Assembly (NCBI GenBank): GCA_020024695.1
Contig: JAHHTK010000001.1
Coordinates: forward strand, 8,516 to 72,515
Length of the DNA stretch: 64,000 bases
Source: Ureaplasma sp.
GTDB taxonomy: Bacteria; Bacillota_I; Bacilli_A; Mycoplasmatales; Mycoplasmoidaceae
Direction of reading: 5' to 3'
Positions within the stretch are counted from its first letter, which is position 1. Every line of letters begins with the position of its first letter. The notes beneath the pieces are model-generated. The model did not search any database, was not told the origin of the DNA, and saw nothing but the letters and a program-made list of their open reading frames with translations. A program made the position numbers and the translations under genes. Below are positions 43,706-55,654 of this stretch, piece after piece.

Positions 43706-44512
43706 ATGTCAAATCTTAGTTATTTTGCTTTAGCAATCACTTTATTGGTGCTTGGTGGGGCTTTAGTCGGTTATTTAAGCGGATCCGTGATGTGAGCCAT
43801 CATTATTTCCAAAGCCTTAAAAAAAGATGTCCGTTGTTATGAATCAAAGAATCCAGGGGCGACCAATTCAGCTCGGGTTTTAGGAAAAAAATGAGGTTTA
43901 TTAGTCTTGGTATTAGATACTATCAAAGCGATGTTACCGATCATTTTATTTTTCTTAATTTATCATTACGCTGTCTTTAACCAATCTTGATGAATAACTT
44001 ATGCTTATGGAGACCAAGCTCCAAGCAGTCTGTTATGAAACCCTGATGTGTTAATTTATTTACCAGGTTTCTTTGCAGTCATTGGCCATGTTTTCCCAGT
44101 CTTTTTTAAATTTAAAGGTGGCAAGGGAATTTCATGCATGGGTGGTTGTTTCTTAATGATTAGTCCCTTCATCGCCATTCTTGGTTCAATCATTATCATC
44201 TTATGTATTGTCATTACCAAGTATGTGTCGGTGGGCTCGGTGCTGTCAGTGTTAATTAGCCCGATTACTTTATTAATTCCTGGTATTAACTATTTCTATT
44301 TACTTTATCCAAACATTGTTACCTGTGTCCATGTTGCTACTAGTCCTGCGATGGTCCAATTCTTATTACCAATCTTTTGTTTAGTGGCTCTTGGCATCTT
44401 GCTCACTTGAAAACATAAATCGAACTTGTTAGCAGTCAAACAAGGCAGAGAACGTAAATTTAGTTTCGGAAAATCCACTTGAGTGGGTCAAAATGAATCA
44501 TATGAAAAATAG
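43706..44512 (+). CDS. plsY: Glycerol-3-phosphate acyltransferase PlsY
   Basis: PlsY acylates glycerol-3-phosphate with acyl-phosphate from PlsX. The 268-residue membrane protein has the family motifs YLSGSVMWAII, NPGATNSARVLGKKWG, GHVFPVFFKFKGGKG and a Ser/Gly-rich segment SVGSVLS. Extra hydrophobic segments in the middle make it longer than the usual 200 residues. Seven or so TGA codons encode Trp. AAAGGA precedes the ATG. Its stop codon lies inside the terminator shared with rnhC. Confidence 0.95.
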
Positions 44513-44535
44513 GAGGGTCACTCCTATTTTTTTTG
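44505..44535. terminator. Bidirectional terminator overlapping both stop codons (plsY / rnhC)
   Basis: AAAAATAGGAG and CTCCTATTTTT pair around a 5-base loop with T-runs on both strands. The TAG of plsY (44510-44512) lies in one arm and the TAG of rnhC (44524-44526 on the other strand) in the opposite arm. Confidence 0.88.
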
Positions 44536-45465
44536 ATTTTGATAAGCCTCTAGAACCATTTGATAAGTTTTGAAATGGTGTTTAGTTAATTTAGCAAATT
44601 TATCTAACCCGTATTGATCAATTAAAGCAAAAGACACAGGATAAATTTTGTCATAATTAATGCCTAATGGTAAATTCATTCCTAATGCTTGGTTTAATTT
44701 TTCCATTTGAGTGAGAAACATTCCTCGAGCAATCATAGAAGCAATCGCCACTGCTAAATATTTACTTTCAGCTTTCGTTTCAAAATGTTGAATCATGACA
44801 GGATGGTCAATTTTTAAGGTCTTTAAATATTGTTCATATTTATTTTTAGAAACATAAGCATCCATTACAATTTCATAATCCACTAATTGGTATTGATGAA
44901 TCAAACGACTTAAGGCTTTATTGTGCAAATATGTCTTTACTAAATGGTTATTTGGAAATTGAGTATAAAAAGCATTGTATTCACTTGGGGAAAACGCTGC
45001 CGTAGCATATTTAAACTCTTGAATTAGAGTTGGATATAAAGCTAAAATTTGACTATCACTTAATTGCTTAGAATCAGCTAACTGATACTGTTTAGCTTTT
45101 TGATAATCACTATCTTCTAAATACACACAGGCCGTCACTAACCCCCCAAAAAAATCGCCAACCCCGACTTCATCACAACCAATAAGATGGTTTAAATCAA
45201 TGGCACTATTTTGTGAATTTATTTTTTGGTTTTCATTTAAATTTAAATTTAAATCAAATTCTTTTTTAAATAGGGTTTGGATCTTTTTTAAATCTGATCC
45301 TTGGATTACCATTTTTAAACTTTGATAAATACTTAGGTGCACTTTTTCATATTGATAAGCAGCTAAAAGATATTCATTCTTGGTTTCGCAACGATAAGCT
45401 TTAAAAAAAATTTGGATTTTTTTAAATTGGTTTAAATCCAATTGGTAACAAATTGTTTGGTTCAT
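44524..45465 (-). CDS. rnhC: Ribonuclease HIII
   Basis: RNase HIII removes RNA from RNA-DNA hybrids. The 313-residue protein has an N-terminal TBP-like substrate-binding domain of about 95 residues and then the type 2 RNase H catalytic domain with GCDEVGVGDFFGG, LADSKQLSD, VMDAY and HFETKAESKYLAVAIASMIAR. The N-terminal domain and the DEVG motif separate it from RNase HII. The ATG at 45465 is used; there is no Shine-Dalgarno. It is divergent from acpS with only 18 bp between the two start codons. Confidence 0.93.
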   Translation of the reverse strand: MNQTICYQLDLNQFKKIQIFFKAYRCETKNEYLLAAYQYEKVHLSIYQSLKMVIQGSDLKKIQTLFKKEFDLNLNLNENQKINSQNSAIDLNHLIGCDEVGVGDFFGGLVTACVYLEDSDYQKAKQYQLADSKQLSDSQILALYPTLIQEFKYATAAFSPSEYNAFYTQFPNNHLVKTYLHNKALSRLIHQYQLVDYEIVMDAYVSKNKYEQYLKTLKIDHPVMIQHFETKAESKYLAVAIASMIARGMFLTQMEKLNQALGMNLPLGINYDKIYPVSFALIDQYGLDKFAKLTKHHFKTYQMVLEAYQNQKK

Positions 45466-45468
45466 ATT

Positions 45469-45474
45469 TATAAT
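45469..45474 (+). promoter_or_regulatory. TATAAT box 9 bases before acpS
   Basis: TATAAT (45469-45474) precedes the acpS ATG at 45484 by 9 bases without a Shine-Dalgarno. This spacing places the transcription start at or next to the ATG. The minus strand of the same 18 bp carries TAAAAT-like boxes for rnhC. Confidence 0.55.
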
Positions 45475-45483
45475 TATTTTAAT

Positions 45484-45822
45484 ATGGAATTTCAAAAAAT
45501 AAATGTTGGCATTGATTTAGTCAACTTTAAACGTAAAGAATTTAAAGACGCTCGGTTTGCCAAACGAATTTGCACCCCTGATGAATACGCACTTTATTTG
45601 CAAAAACCGAATGCTTATAGCAAAAAAACCTACTTAGCTAGTTTATGAGCCATTAAAGAAGCAATTTTAAAAGCCACTCATAAAAGTTATGGCTTACATG
45701 AAATTAATGTCTTAAAAACTGAGAATGGATCGCAAGTCAAGTTAACTTTTCATGAGGTTAAAATTAGTGTCTCATATGAAGATAAATATGTCACAGCGAT
45801 GGTAATTGCTTATTGTAAATAA
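45484..45822 (+). CDS. acpS: Holo-ACP synthase AcpS
   Basis: AcpS attaches phosphopantetheine to acyl carrier protein. The 112-residue protein has the start VGIDLVNFKR and the magnesium-binding WAIKEAILKA segment with a TGA Trp just before it, as in the family. Its -10 box suggests a leaderless mRNA. It is 26 bases upstream of a DUF31 protease gene with its own AAAGGA site, so cotranscription is possible. Confidence 0.93.
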
Positions 45823-45848
45823 ATGAAAGAAAGTTAAAGGAAACCAAT

Positions 45849-47216
45849 ATGGCTAAAAAAGAAAATTTATGAGTTATTCTTGGCTCAGTGGCTTGTGTTG
45901 TTGTGGTAGTTGGAGTGTCTGTGGGAACTGTTCTTGGAGTTCGGGCTGTGCAAAACCGCCAAAACCCACCAGCTAACAATGAAACCCCAAATATTAATAC
46001 TGCTAACACAACTTTTACTGATCAATTTCATCAAATCTATGATTTATCAACTCCCATTATGTTTGTTTATAACCAAGCTAATAATCAAAACGAACAAATT
46101 TTTAATAATGGAACAGCTTGAGTTTTTGACCGTCAAGCAAACCCCAATACTAATTTAATTACTTATTATTTAGCTACTAACTTACACGTAATTAATTTAT
46201 GAGGTGGTGAAGAAGAAACTCAAGGAGCCTTTCCTGCTTTACAAAATGTTAATTTATATTTAGGTAATAAAAATGCTTGTCCAGAATTTAACCAAGCTAA
46301 CATGGTTAATCAAAATGGAATTACCAATTTTAATTGACCTTATATTGAAGGGTCTCGGATTGGTAACATTTTTAATGCCACTAAGTGAATTACATCCAGT
46401 TACTATACTTCGTATAATGCCATTCCAGATACTCAAACATCAGTTGTGAATAACAATGGTTTAGTTGCTAAAGAAATCTTTACACCAACTTATGGAGCAA
46501 CCACTGCTATTGAACAATGACAAATTATTCCTTTTGGATTAAACTTAGGATTAGATTTAGGGATTGTTCAAATTCAAGTTCAAGAACAAAATTTATCCTT
46601 CTTTCCTTTTTTACAAGCATTTGATAATTGAATTGGCAAAAAACCTCTTAACCAAATCTATGATTTAAATCCTGGCACTCAATCGAATTTAGATATTAGT
46701 ATTGGTGGTTATCCAGCAATGACTAATCCTGCCATTAATGGGGTGGGTTCAACCTGAGATGCCTGAAACAATAGTTCTAATAATGTTAAAGTTAACATTT
46801 TAGAAGGAAATAATCGGGGTCCAGTTGCTTATCAAAACATGGCAGCTCTTCCACCTAATACTCAAAGAAGTTATTATGGTAGTGCCCCTGGAGCTAACTT
46901 AGGTCATGGGTCAAGTGGATCAATGGTTTTAAATAATAATACTGGTCAAATTGAAGGTATTTATTGGGGTGGACTTGATACTGAACGCTACGGATTTAGT
47001 GGTCAATTTATTCCTTTTGGAGCTAATGGAGTTTTAAATCAATGAAGTTCATTTATTAACCAAAATGGAGCGAGACCAACCTTTATTAGTCAAGGATTGC
47101 CAAGAGCAATAAGCAATGACTATTACTATGCTTTTGTTAAGTCGTTAGGAAATTTATTGCACACCCAATATTCACCATTAAAGTTCAAAATCACATATAA
47201 TTTAGAACAAGAATAA
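45849..47216 (+). CDS. DUF31 family putative serine protease, membrane-anchored
   Basis: The 455-residue protein has one N-terminal hydrophobic anchor (WVILGSVACVVVVVGVSVG) and an extracellular DUF31 domain, the family of mycoplasma immunoglobulin protease MIP. A trypsin-like triad can be placed: His in ATNLHV (residue 113), Asp in GLDLGIVQI, and Ser in GHGSSGSM (Ser 356), followed by GIYWGG. At least seven TGA codons encode Trp. It is homologous to the C-terminal half of the next gene. The substrate is unknown; no antibody-binding partner (MIB) is visible nearby. Confidence 0.85.
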
Positions 47217-47238
47217 AATAAAATTAGATAGGATTTTT

Positions 47239-49320
47239 ATGACGAAAATAAAAAAGATTTGTCTTGGCATGAGTAGTGCTTTCGGTTTAATAACTATTGT
47301 TAGTGCTAGTGTCGGTTTAGTTGCTTGTAGTAATGAAAACAAAAATGATACTAAACCAGAACAACCAAATAATAAACCAGATGATCAAAATAATCCTGAA
47401 GATGAAAAAACACCATCAATTAGTGACCAAAGTAATTCTGGACAAGATAGTAGTTCATCAAATTCTACAAATGAAAACGGTTCTAGTGGCGAACATCAAA
47501 GTCAAGATGAGGGCAACAATTCAAGTTCAAAACCAATCGAACCTCCAAAACCAATTGAACCTCCAGAACCAGTTGTACCTCCAGAACCAGTTGTACCTCC
47601 AAAACCAATCGAACCTCCAAAACCAATTGTGCCACCGGCACCAGTTAAAACGACTATTACTCAACAACAATTAATACAAATTAATCAAGATATTGACACC
47701 ATTTTTGATAATCACAATAAACCAATTACTAAGCATGATTTAGATAACCAAGATGCTAAAAGACAACTTCTTGATGCAATTAAACAATCTATAATCAAAC
47801 AAAATATTGAATCTTCTTTACTTAAAGAAATTAAATTAATAATGACTGATGCTGACAACAATCAATCTGATGTGAAAATTGAAATTCTTTTTGATAACAG
47901 CAAGGTTGCTTTTGATTCAGATTTAGATTTAAATATTTCTGATTTAACTGTTGATGTCCCTAATACTCAGGTTACTAAATCACTTAAGATTGCTAACCAA
48001 CCACCAGTGGAATATGATAAGCAATTACCATGATTACCAGTTAATCAAAAACCTGATAACTCAACTCCTGACCCAATTGAAAGTAATGGACCAATCCCAC
48101 CTAGTTTTGAGTCACGTTCTCCATTAGTCACAAGTGCTAATACAAAATATTCCAAGGCTAATCAGTTTATTTATGATTTATCCACTCCAGTTATGTTTTC
48201 TAATCAAGTAAATGGGGGTGTCATTTTAACAAATGGGACAGGCTGAGTCTTTGACCGTCAACAAGATAATCCTAATTCAAAAATTGCCACATATTATTTA
48301 GCTACTAATATGCACGTGATGAACTTATGACATGATCAACATCAAAATGAAAAGTTAAGAAATGTTTCATTTTATTTAGGCAATAAAAATATTTATCCTG
48401 CTTTCAGTGCATCACGAATGCAAAGCACTGATAAGAAACCAATGTTTAAATATCCTTATAGTTATTACCAATATGATTCAGTTTATAACCAAAATACAAT
48501 TGATAAAACTTGATATAAAGCTCAAAACTCTTATAACTATGACAATGTAAAAACTCGTGATATTAATGGTATTAAGGTTTATGGGAGACAAAAAAGAAAT
48601 CCATTTAATTGATTAAATTTCATGGAACCCTATGATGACAATGGTCTTTTAGATTTTGATTTAATTCCAGTGGGGATCAAACATAACTTTGATTTTGGTG
48701 TAATCAAAATTGATGTTCAAAAAGATAAAAAACAAAATTTCCCTTTCCTTGAAAACTTTGATAAATTAATTGCTAACCGAAGTTTAGGTGAGGTTTATGA
48801 TTTAAGCCAAGATGAACAACGAGACACTGAAGTGAATGTCGGTGGCTTTCCATGCATGGTAGACCCAGATTATCGTTATGCAACTTGAAGTTCATGAAAT
48901 AATGAAGATAACTTTGAAGTTTCAAGTGTCGAAAAAGGTAATAGTGAACGGGGACAAGTTGCTTTCCAAGCTGTCGCTGGGACTCCTTCCTTTAACGAAT
49001 ACTATGGTAGTTTACCAAATATTAATTTAAGTCATGGAGCAAGTGGCTCAATGGTCATCGACAGTCAAACTTTCTTAATTAAGGGAATTTATTGAGGTGG
49101 GTTAGAAAGTGTTTATACAAAAGAATTTAGTGGTCGTTATGTTCCATTTAGTCAAAACAATCTTTTCCAAGATTGAGTTTCATTCTTAGATAGTATGAAT
49201 TCAAAACCAACCTTTATTTCAGCTGGTTTAACTAAAAAACCAACCAATCAAGTAGATTTATTTGCAAGTTATTGAAATACTTTATCTGCTTATGATAAGA
49301 CCTGAATTAGTGCTTACTAA
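47239..49320 (+). CDS. DUF31 family putative serine protease, lipoprotein with PE-rich stalk
   Basis: The 693-residue protein has a signal peptide with lipobox LVAC (Cys 30). A stalk of Asn/Ser/Glu-rich sequence follows, with Pro-rich repeats of PIEPP and PVVPP type at about residues 98-135. Then come a spacer domain of about 130 residues and the DUF31 domain with His in ATNMHV (residue 359), Asp in NFDFGVIKI and Ser in SHGASGSM (Ser 602). It lies 22 bases after the other DUF31 gene with TAGGAT as Shine-Dalgarno. The triad is intact, so activity is likely. A strong terminator follows. Confidence 0.87.
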
Positions 49321-49337
49321 TTTTGCTTATATGAATT

Positions 49338-49368
49338 AAAAGACTGGAAATTTCTTTCCAGTCTTTTT
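49338..49368. terminator. Bidirectional terminator between the DUF31 lipoprotein and topA
   Basis: AAAGACTGGAAA and TTTCCAGTCTTT form a perfect 12 bp stem around a 4-base loop with T-runs on both strands. It is 17 bases after the DUF31 stop codon and 7 bases past the topA stop codon. Confidence 0.9.
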
Positions 49369-49374
49369 GTTTGA

Positions 49375-51309
49375 CTATTTCACTAATTTAGCATAAGAGC
49401 ACCCGACAAACTTTTGTTGTTGTTTATCAAAGGTACGATTGACACATTGTTCCATTTGCTGACCATTTTTTAAGGTTTTGATATAAACATCGCCTTGACA
49501 AATCGGACAGACACCCACAATGTTTTGAGGCTTAAATCCAAATTCTTTTTGCAACTCAGCTGCATTAAAACTCTTTAACGATTGGTTCAAGAAACCCACA
49601 TATCTTAAGACGGTTGTGTGTCAATCTAATTGAGCTTGTTCAATTTGATCTAATTCTTTTTCTAATTCTGATGTAAACTGAATGTTAATAATGGAAGGGA
49701 CAATCTTTTGAATTAGATTATTTAACCGTTCGCCTTTTTCAGTTAAATACATCTTTTTCTTTTGCAACATCACATTTTCCCGTTCAATGTTAATTTCAGC
49801 CATCGTAGCAAATGATGATGGTCGTCCAATCCCAAGTTGTTCTAATTTTTTAATTAAATCACCTACCTCATACCGACTTGGACAATTATCATGGTGTTCA
49901 GTTGGTTTGGTTAATTTCCCTTCAAATTGATGATGTAATTTTTGCACTAATTGTTCATAGTTTAAACTCGAACTTTCAGTTGTGTCATCATCCAGATCAT
50001 CAGTTTCATTAATGTCTTTAGCAGTTAATCTTTTAAACCCATCAAAGGTTAAGGTTTTGAACTTAGTTTCAAAGACATAGCCTTGGTTTAAAAAAGTTAA
50101 GATGGCTTTCGTATAAATAGCTGGTTTAAAGAATACTTGGATGGTTCTTAAATAAATATATTCATATAGCATTCAAAACATCTCACCATCAGCAAGATAG
50201 TTTTTATCATAGCGTTTTAATTTTTGTTGTAAATCATCTAAAGATTGAATATTTAAATCCACGACCCGTAAACATTCGTGACCATCTTGGACTGAATCTT
50301 TTTGTTTTAAATCATTAAACCAAAACGAATTATCACCATATTCAATGCCATAATGATCTACCACAAATTGATAAGCTGTTTGACAAAATTCTTCATGAAT
50401 CCGAATGCTATCAGTTCGTGGGTAAGTAATAAATCCGTATTCATACAATTTTTGTAAGACGTTAGTGGTCTTTTTAGCACTTCAACCCAACTTTTTAGAC
50501 CCAATTGTTAAGGCTTCGGAAGTAATTAAAGGTTTATTAGGTTTACTAATTTCCCCTTCTTTTAATTCCAAATTATCAAACAAATAGTGCTTGTCTAACT
50601 TACTTAAAACAGCATAAGCTTCTTGTTCATTCAAAAACTTATCAACTGGTTTCACCAATTTCACTTTTAAAGTTTGGTTTTGATCAATTTGAATCACAGG
50701 GTCTAAAGTGTATCAATAACTTGGAACATAGTTCCGAATCTCATTTTCTCGTAGAGCAATTAACAGTAACGCCGCACTTTGAACCCGTCCTGCTGACATC
50801 TTATCTTTTTGAATAATCTTTCTTACATAATCTGATAACTGATACCCTAAGTACCGATCATAAACTTGACGACAAAACTGAGCGTGAACTAAATCCATAT
50901 CAATTTCTTTGGGATTAGCAATCGCATTTAAAATGTCAGTTTTATTAATAGCATTGAAACTAATTCTGACTGCTTTCTTTTGATTAGTTCCTAATGATTC
51001 ATAAATGTGATAAGCAATGGCTTCGCCCTCACGGTCAGGGTCGGTGGCGATATAAATTTGGTCAGCTTTATCAGCTAAACTGACCATTTCTTTAATCACT
51101 TTATGTTTGGTATCAGGGGTTCTAATTCCTAATGTTTCAAAACTAGGATAAAAGGCCTTGGGACCACTAAATTCAAACCCATACCCATGATTAATTTTTT
51201 CGTTTAATTGTTTAATGTGGCCACAAGTGGCAAACACTTGATAACCAGGACCAAGGATTTCTTTAATTTTTTTAATTTTCCCTGCCCCTTCAATAATCAC
51301 TAATTGCAT
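49375..51309 (-). CDS. topA: DNA topoisomerase I
   Basis: TopA relaxes negative supercoils. The 644-residue protein has the TOPRIM domain (QLVIIEGAGK and DPDREGEAIAYH), the conserved KDKMSAGRVQSAAL, and the active-site Tyr in GFITYPRTDS. A single zinc finger (CPIC, then two further Cys) remains at the C-terminus, fewer than the three to five in larger enzymes. Four TGA codons encode Trp. It ends at the shared terminator and is divergent from the helicase gene at 51508. Confidence 0.96.
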
Positions 51310-51507
51310 CTTATACCTTTCAACATAACCTTAATTTGATTATAAAAAATTTTTAGGATTCTAGAAATGAGTATTAAACTATAAGTTTAAGGCGAGTTTT
51401 TAACTTTTCAATTAGATTAATCCTTGATTTCATACTGGAAATCTAAAAAGTCATATACAATAAAAACATTAGCATTGTTTTTTACAATCTTTGTTAAAAG
51501 GAAAAGC

Positions 51508-54500
51508 ATGAAAAAAGCGATAAAACAAAAACTCATCAACTTAGTGGCCATTAACCACTCGGATCCAATTATTCAATGTAATCTTGGGGCTAAAAACATT
51601 GATTTATTAAAATTAATTCCTCAAGAAGATTTAATCATGTTTATTAATGGGGAGTTATCAGTCATTGAATTCAATGTCAATACCTATTTATCTGACATTG
51701 ATAAACAATTGCGTCAAACATCTTCCTATTCAGAATTTTGTGATGTACTTGCCAAAAATAAATTAGACTTAACAAGTTTTCGTAAAGATTTATTAATGAA
51801 TAATTTTGCCGAAAACAAACCAAAAGTTATTGTCAATGTCTTGGAAAAAATCCAAGCCTTTGTCAAGAAACTTTTATCATTAAATAAACTCGCTAAAAAC
51901 TACTATGATGATACTAATGTGTCACCATTATATATTGCTACCAACTACTTAGTGGGCTTAACCAGTGCTCACTATTCATTTAAATCACCATTATGTTTAT
52001 ATCGAGTTTCCATTACTCAAGAAGGTAGTAAATTAATCATTTCAAAACTCCAAGAAGACTTAGTTTTAAATGAAAAATTATTGGTTTATTTGAAAAAAGA
52101 ATTTAATGATAACAAAACAAACATTGCTGATTTATTATCAATTTCTGATTACTCTGAAATTCTTGATAGTATTCAAAAAATCACAGAAAAACAAATTGTT
52201 TTACCAACCCCTGAAACTTTAGTTGATTTCCAACAATTTGATTGAGACAACATCCACTTACAAAATGATAATTTTTATGTGGAACCAAGTGTTGTCATCG
52301 GAATCTATGAACCTGATGGTGGGTTATTAAAAGAAGACTTAAAATGATTAATTGAAAATGAAATTGATCCTTTTGAAAAGAAAGAAGACAAAGATAAAGC
52401 AAACGAATATTACATTGAAAAAGTCATTAAAGACCAACCAATTATTGAAATTGGAAACCCTTTAAACATTTATCAAAAATATGCGATTGCTTCAGCTTTA
52501 CACCAAAACACTTTAATTTATGGTCCCCCAGGTACTGGGAAATCTGAAATTATTGCGAACTTAATTTTTAACATCTTATTAAAAGGTAAAACTAGTTTAT
52601 TAGTTTCGGAAAAGAAAGCAGCGTTAAACGTGTTAACTGAACGGATTAACAGTTTATCTAAGTTTGCTCTCTTTATTTATGATTTAAAAAATAAAGATGC
52701 TTTCTATGCCAAAATTGATGAATTAAACCAATTATTAGGTCCGCAATGATACCGTGAAAAATCTAAAGCTTCTAAGAATGTCAAAATGGAACCAATCATC
52801 TTCACCCCTGAAGAATCCATGTTCTTAAAAAACTACCACGATTGATATAACGAATTATCATCTATTTTAAAACAACACTGAAACATTGAAGACTATCTAG
52901 ATGGTATTTATAAATTAGACTACGCTGAATATGTCAAAACTAAAAACAAACTTGGTAAACAAATTACCCAAGAATGATTACGTCCCTTAGATGACACTAA
53001 GGTCACTTTATATGACGAAGTCACTGAGATTTTCAGCCAATATAATTTCTGTAAGATTGAAGATTTATTTGAATCATACACTAAATTTGTTAAGTTCGTA
53101 AAAAAATTCAACTTAAAAGAAGTCTTTAAAGATCAAAGCATTCACCAAAGTTTAGACAAAATCATTAAAAAAATTAACGCTAACTTAAGTGTCGTTGAAT
53201 CTTATTTATCCAACCAAAAGAAAGATAACCAAATCATTGAAAGTTATAAAGCCTTTTTAGACAAATATAACTATGATGAAAGTCCTTACAATGAGATTTT
53301 CTTCAACCGTAGTTTTAAAGATAAAAAGACCTTTATTGAAAAAGCTGAAAGTTTTGTAGAATTCTATGACAATGTCATTGCCAAAGACTATACTTTAAAC
53401 TCTAAAACTACAGCTGAATTAAAAACTATTAGTGATGAGTTCCAATCCTTCTATACTAAGTATGCAAAATTATTAGATAAGTTTGACTGGTTCAACTTCT
53501 TAATTCCAAACAAAGATAAATTATTCCGTTTCTTATCTGATTACAACACGTTATCTCCAGAAAAGAAAAAGATTTATTTTGCCGAATTCGTAGAAAACGG
53601 TACCTTATTACCACTTGATGATATGGAAGATTATTCATCATTAAGCATGAAACAAATCTCATTATTATCCAAAGAAGCTACCGAAATCATTGGTATGTTT
53701 AACACCTTCGTGGATAACACCCAATATTTTGCTAAACCACGTTTATTTGAAATCATTAACCACCAAGAATTCTTAGACTACAACATTAATTTCTTGAAGG
53801 ACTTAATTTCTAATAAACCAGCTTATACTAGTGAAATTCAAGAAATTTATCGTGAATGATCATGATTATCTATGCCATTCTTAAAGACTTTATATCTTGA
53901 CAACTTTGTTTTATTTGATTTAAACAAAGTAGAACCAGTGATGAAAAAAGTCAATACTGAAATCACAATGGAACAATATAAAGACTTAAAGATTGTCATG
54001 TTCTGAGAAAAAATCATTAAGTTTAACGGTATGTTCAACGAAACCAAGGGTCGTTTCTTACAAGACATCATTGTTCAGTTAAGAAAAGAATCCAAACGTT
54101 CTGCTGAAATTGTGGAAGAAATTACTTTTAAACGTTATATCCAAAACTTAAGAGTCTATTTATCTAAATTACCACAAGATGAAAAGGATGAAATTGCTAA
54201 AGTCTTTAAATTAGCGAGTGCTAAAAATAACTTACCAGCTCCAGTTAAGTTTATTAAACACTTCTATCCTGCTTTAAAACGTTTATTCCCAATCTGAGTT
54301 GGTCGTCCTGACAATGTCGCTACGGTTATTCCATTAAATGCTAGTGAATTTGACTACGGTATCTTTGATGAAGCTAGTCAAATGCCAATTGAACGAGCTT
54401 ATCCATTAGTTTATCGTTGTGATAAAAAAGTGGTGGCTGGGGATGATAAACAATTAAAACCAACCTCTTTCTTTACCACTAAACTTGATAACTCTGAATA

Positions 54501-55596
54501 TGATATTGATGACTTTGATAGTGCTGAATCATTATTAGAAAGAGCAAAAACCTCTTGATGAAATGAATATCAATTAAAGAACCACTACCGTTCTTGATCA
54601 AAATCCTTAATGGAATTCAGTAACAAATATATTTATAACAACACCCTTGAAATTGCTTCTAAGAGTGACTATTTAACTTCAGCGATTGATGTCATTGATG
54701 TCAATGGAACCTGAACAGGAGAAAACTTAGCTGAAGCGAAAAAAGTCGTGGAATTATTAATTGAAAACTATGATAAATATCAAAAGATTTTAATTATTAC
54801 TTTCAACTCAAAACAATCCCAAGTAATTGAAAACTTATTAAGTGAACAATCCCGAACCTTACCAGATGCTTTAAAAGATAAATTAGAAACTGATCAAATC
54901 ATGATTTCTAACCTTGAAAACGTCCAAGGGAATGAAGGGGATTTAGTCATTTTATCAGTTGCTTATGGTAAAAATGCTGAAGGCATTTTAAGAAACAACT
55001 TCGGTCCTTTAAATGCTCATGGGGGTTTAAACCGTTTAAACGTTGCAATTACCAGAGCAAAACAAAAAATGATTATTGTCAAATCCTTAATGGGTTATGA
55101 AATTAAGGTTTCTAACCAAGATAACCAAAACGCTTTAATCTTCAAAAAATTTATTGAATTCGCTGATAATTTCCAACATGAATTATCTACCGATCAAGAA
55201 ATTACCAACATGGAAAACCAAGCCTTAGTGGATTTTGAAAGTGACACCTTAAAAGAAATTTATGGGGAATTAATGATTAAATTACCTTCTAAATATCAAA
55301 TTTTAGGTAATTTAAACATTGGGACTAAAAAATTAGACTTTGCTATCATTAACCGTGCTACTAAAGAAATCGTCAAGGGCATCATTGTCGAACGTTGAAA
55401 AGAAAACCGCACCCTTCAATTGATGATTGAAGATATTGACCGTCAATATTTCTTAGAAGAACGGGGCTATTCCATCTTTAGAATCAAAGAATACGAATGA
55501 TACACTGAAAAACACAAAGTGATTGCCAACTTATTAGAAAGTTTAAACAAGAACACTAAAAATAACATTAACTACGTTATTCGCAACAACAATTAA
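51508..55596 (+). CDS. Large SF1 helicase (Dna2/NAM7-like) with C-terminal PD-(D/E)XK-like domain
   Basis: The 1362-residue protein has Walker A GPPGTGKSE (residue 339 on), DEASQ at 954, GDDKQLKP, NHYRSWS, QGNEGDLVILS and the VAITRAKQ motif near 1180. These are the SF1B motifs of Dna2/NAM7 helicases. About 610 residues of helical insertion separate motifs I and II. After the helicase core, residues of about 1255-1345 read KLDFAII, then GIIVER, DRQYFLEERGYSIFRI and EYEW, the pattern of Vsr/MTES_1575-type endonuclease domains. AAAAGGAAAAGC precedes the ATG. It resembles helicase-nuclease proteins of defence systems, but a role in RNA or DNA maintenance is equally possible. Confidence 0.88.
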
Positions 55597-55604
55597 TTTT
55601 TCAC

Positions 55605-55638
55605 ACACTTGGTAAAATAAACTTACCAAGTGTTTTTA
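55605..55638 (+). terminator. Terminator of the helicase gene
   Basis: ACACTTGGTAA and TTACCAAGTGT pair over 11 bp around a 7-base loop, followed by five Ts, 8 bases after the stop codon. Confidence 0.88.
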
Positions 55639-55654
55639 TTGAAAGACAACTAAT

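Noticed and set aside
47321..47674. Overlapping 117-residue frame in the DUF31 lipoprotein gene
   Set aside because: It is a Gln/Asn/Leu-rich shift of the Pro/Glu repeat region, with no ribosome-binding site; composition explains it.
45849..49320. A complete MIB-MIP antibody-cleaving system
   Set aside because: Two DUF31 proteases are present, but no protein in the window has a MIB-like architecture.
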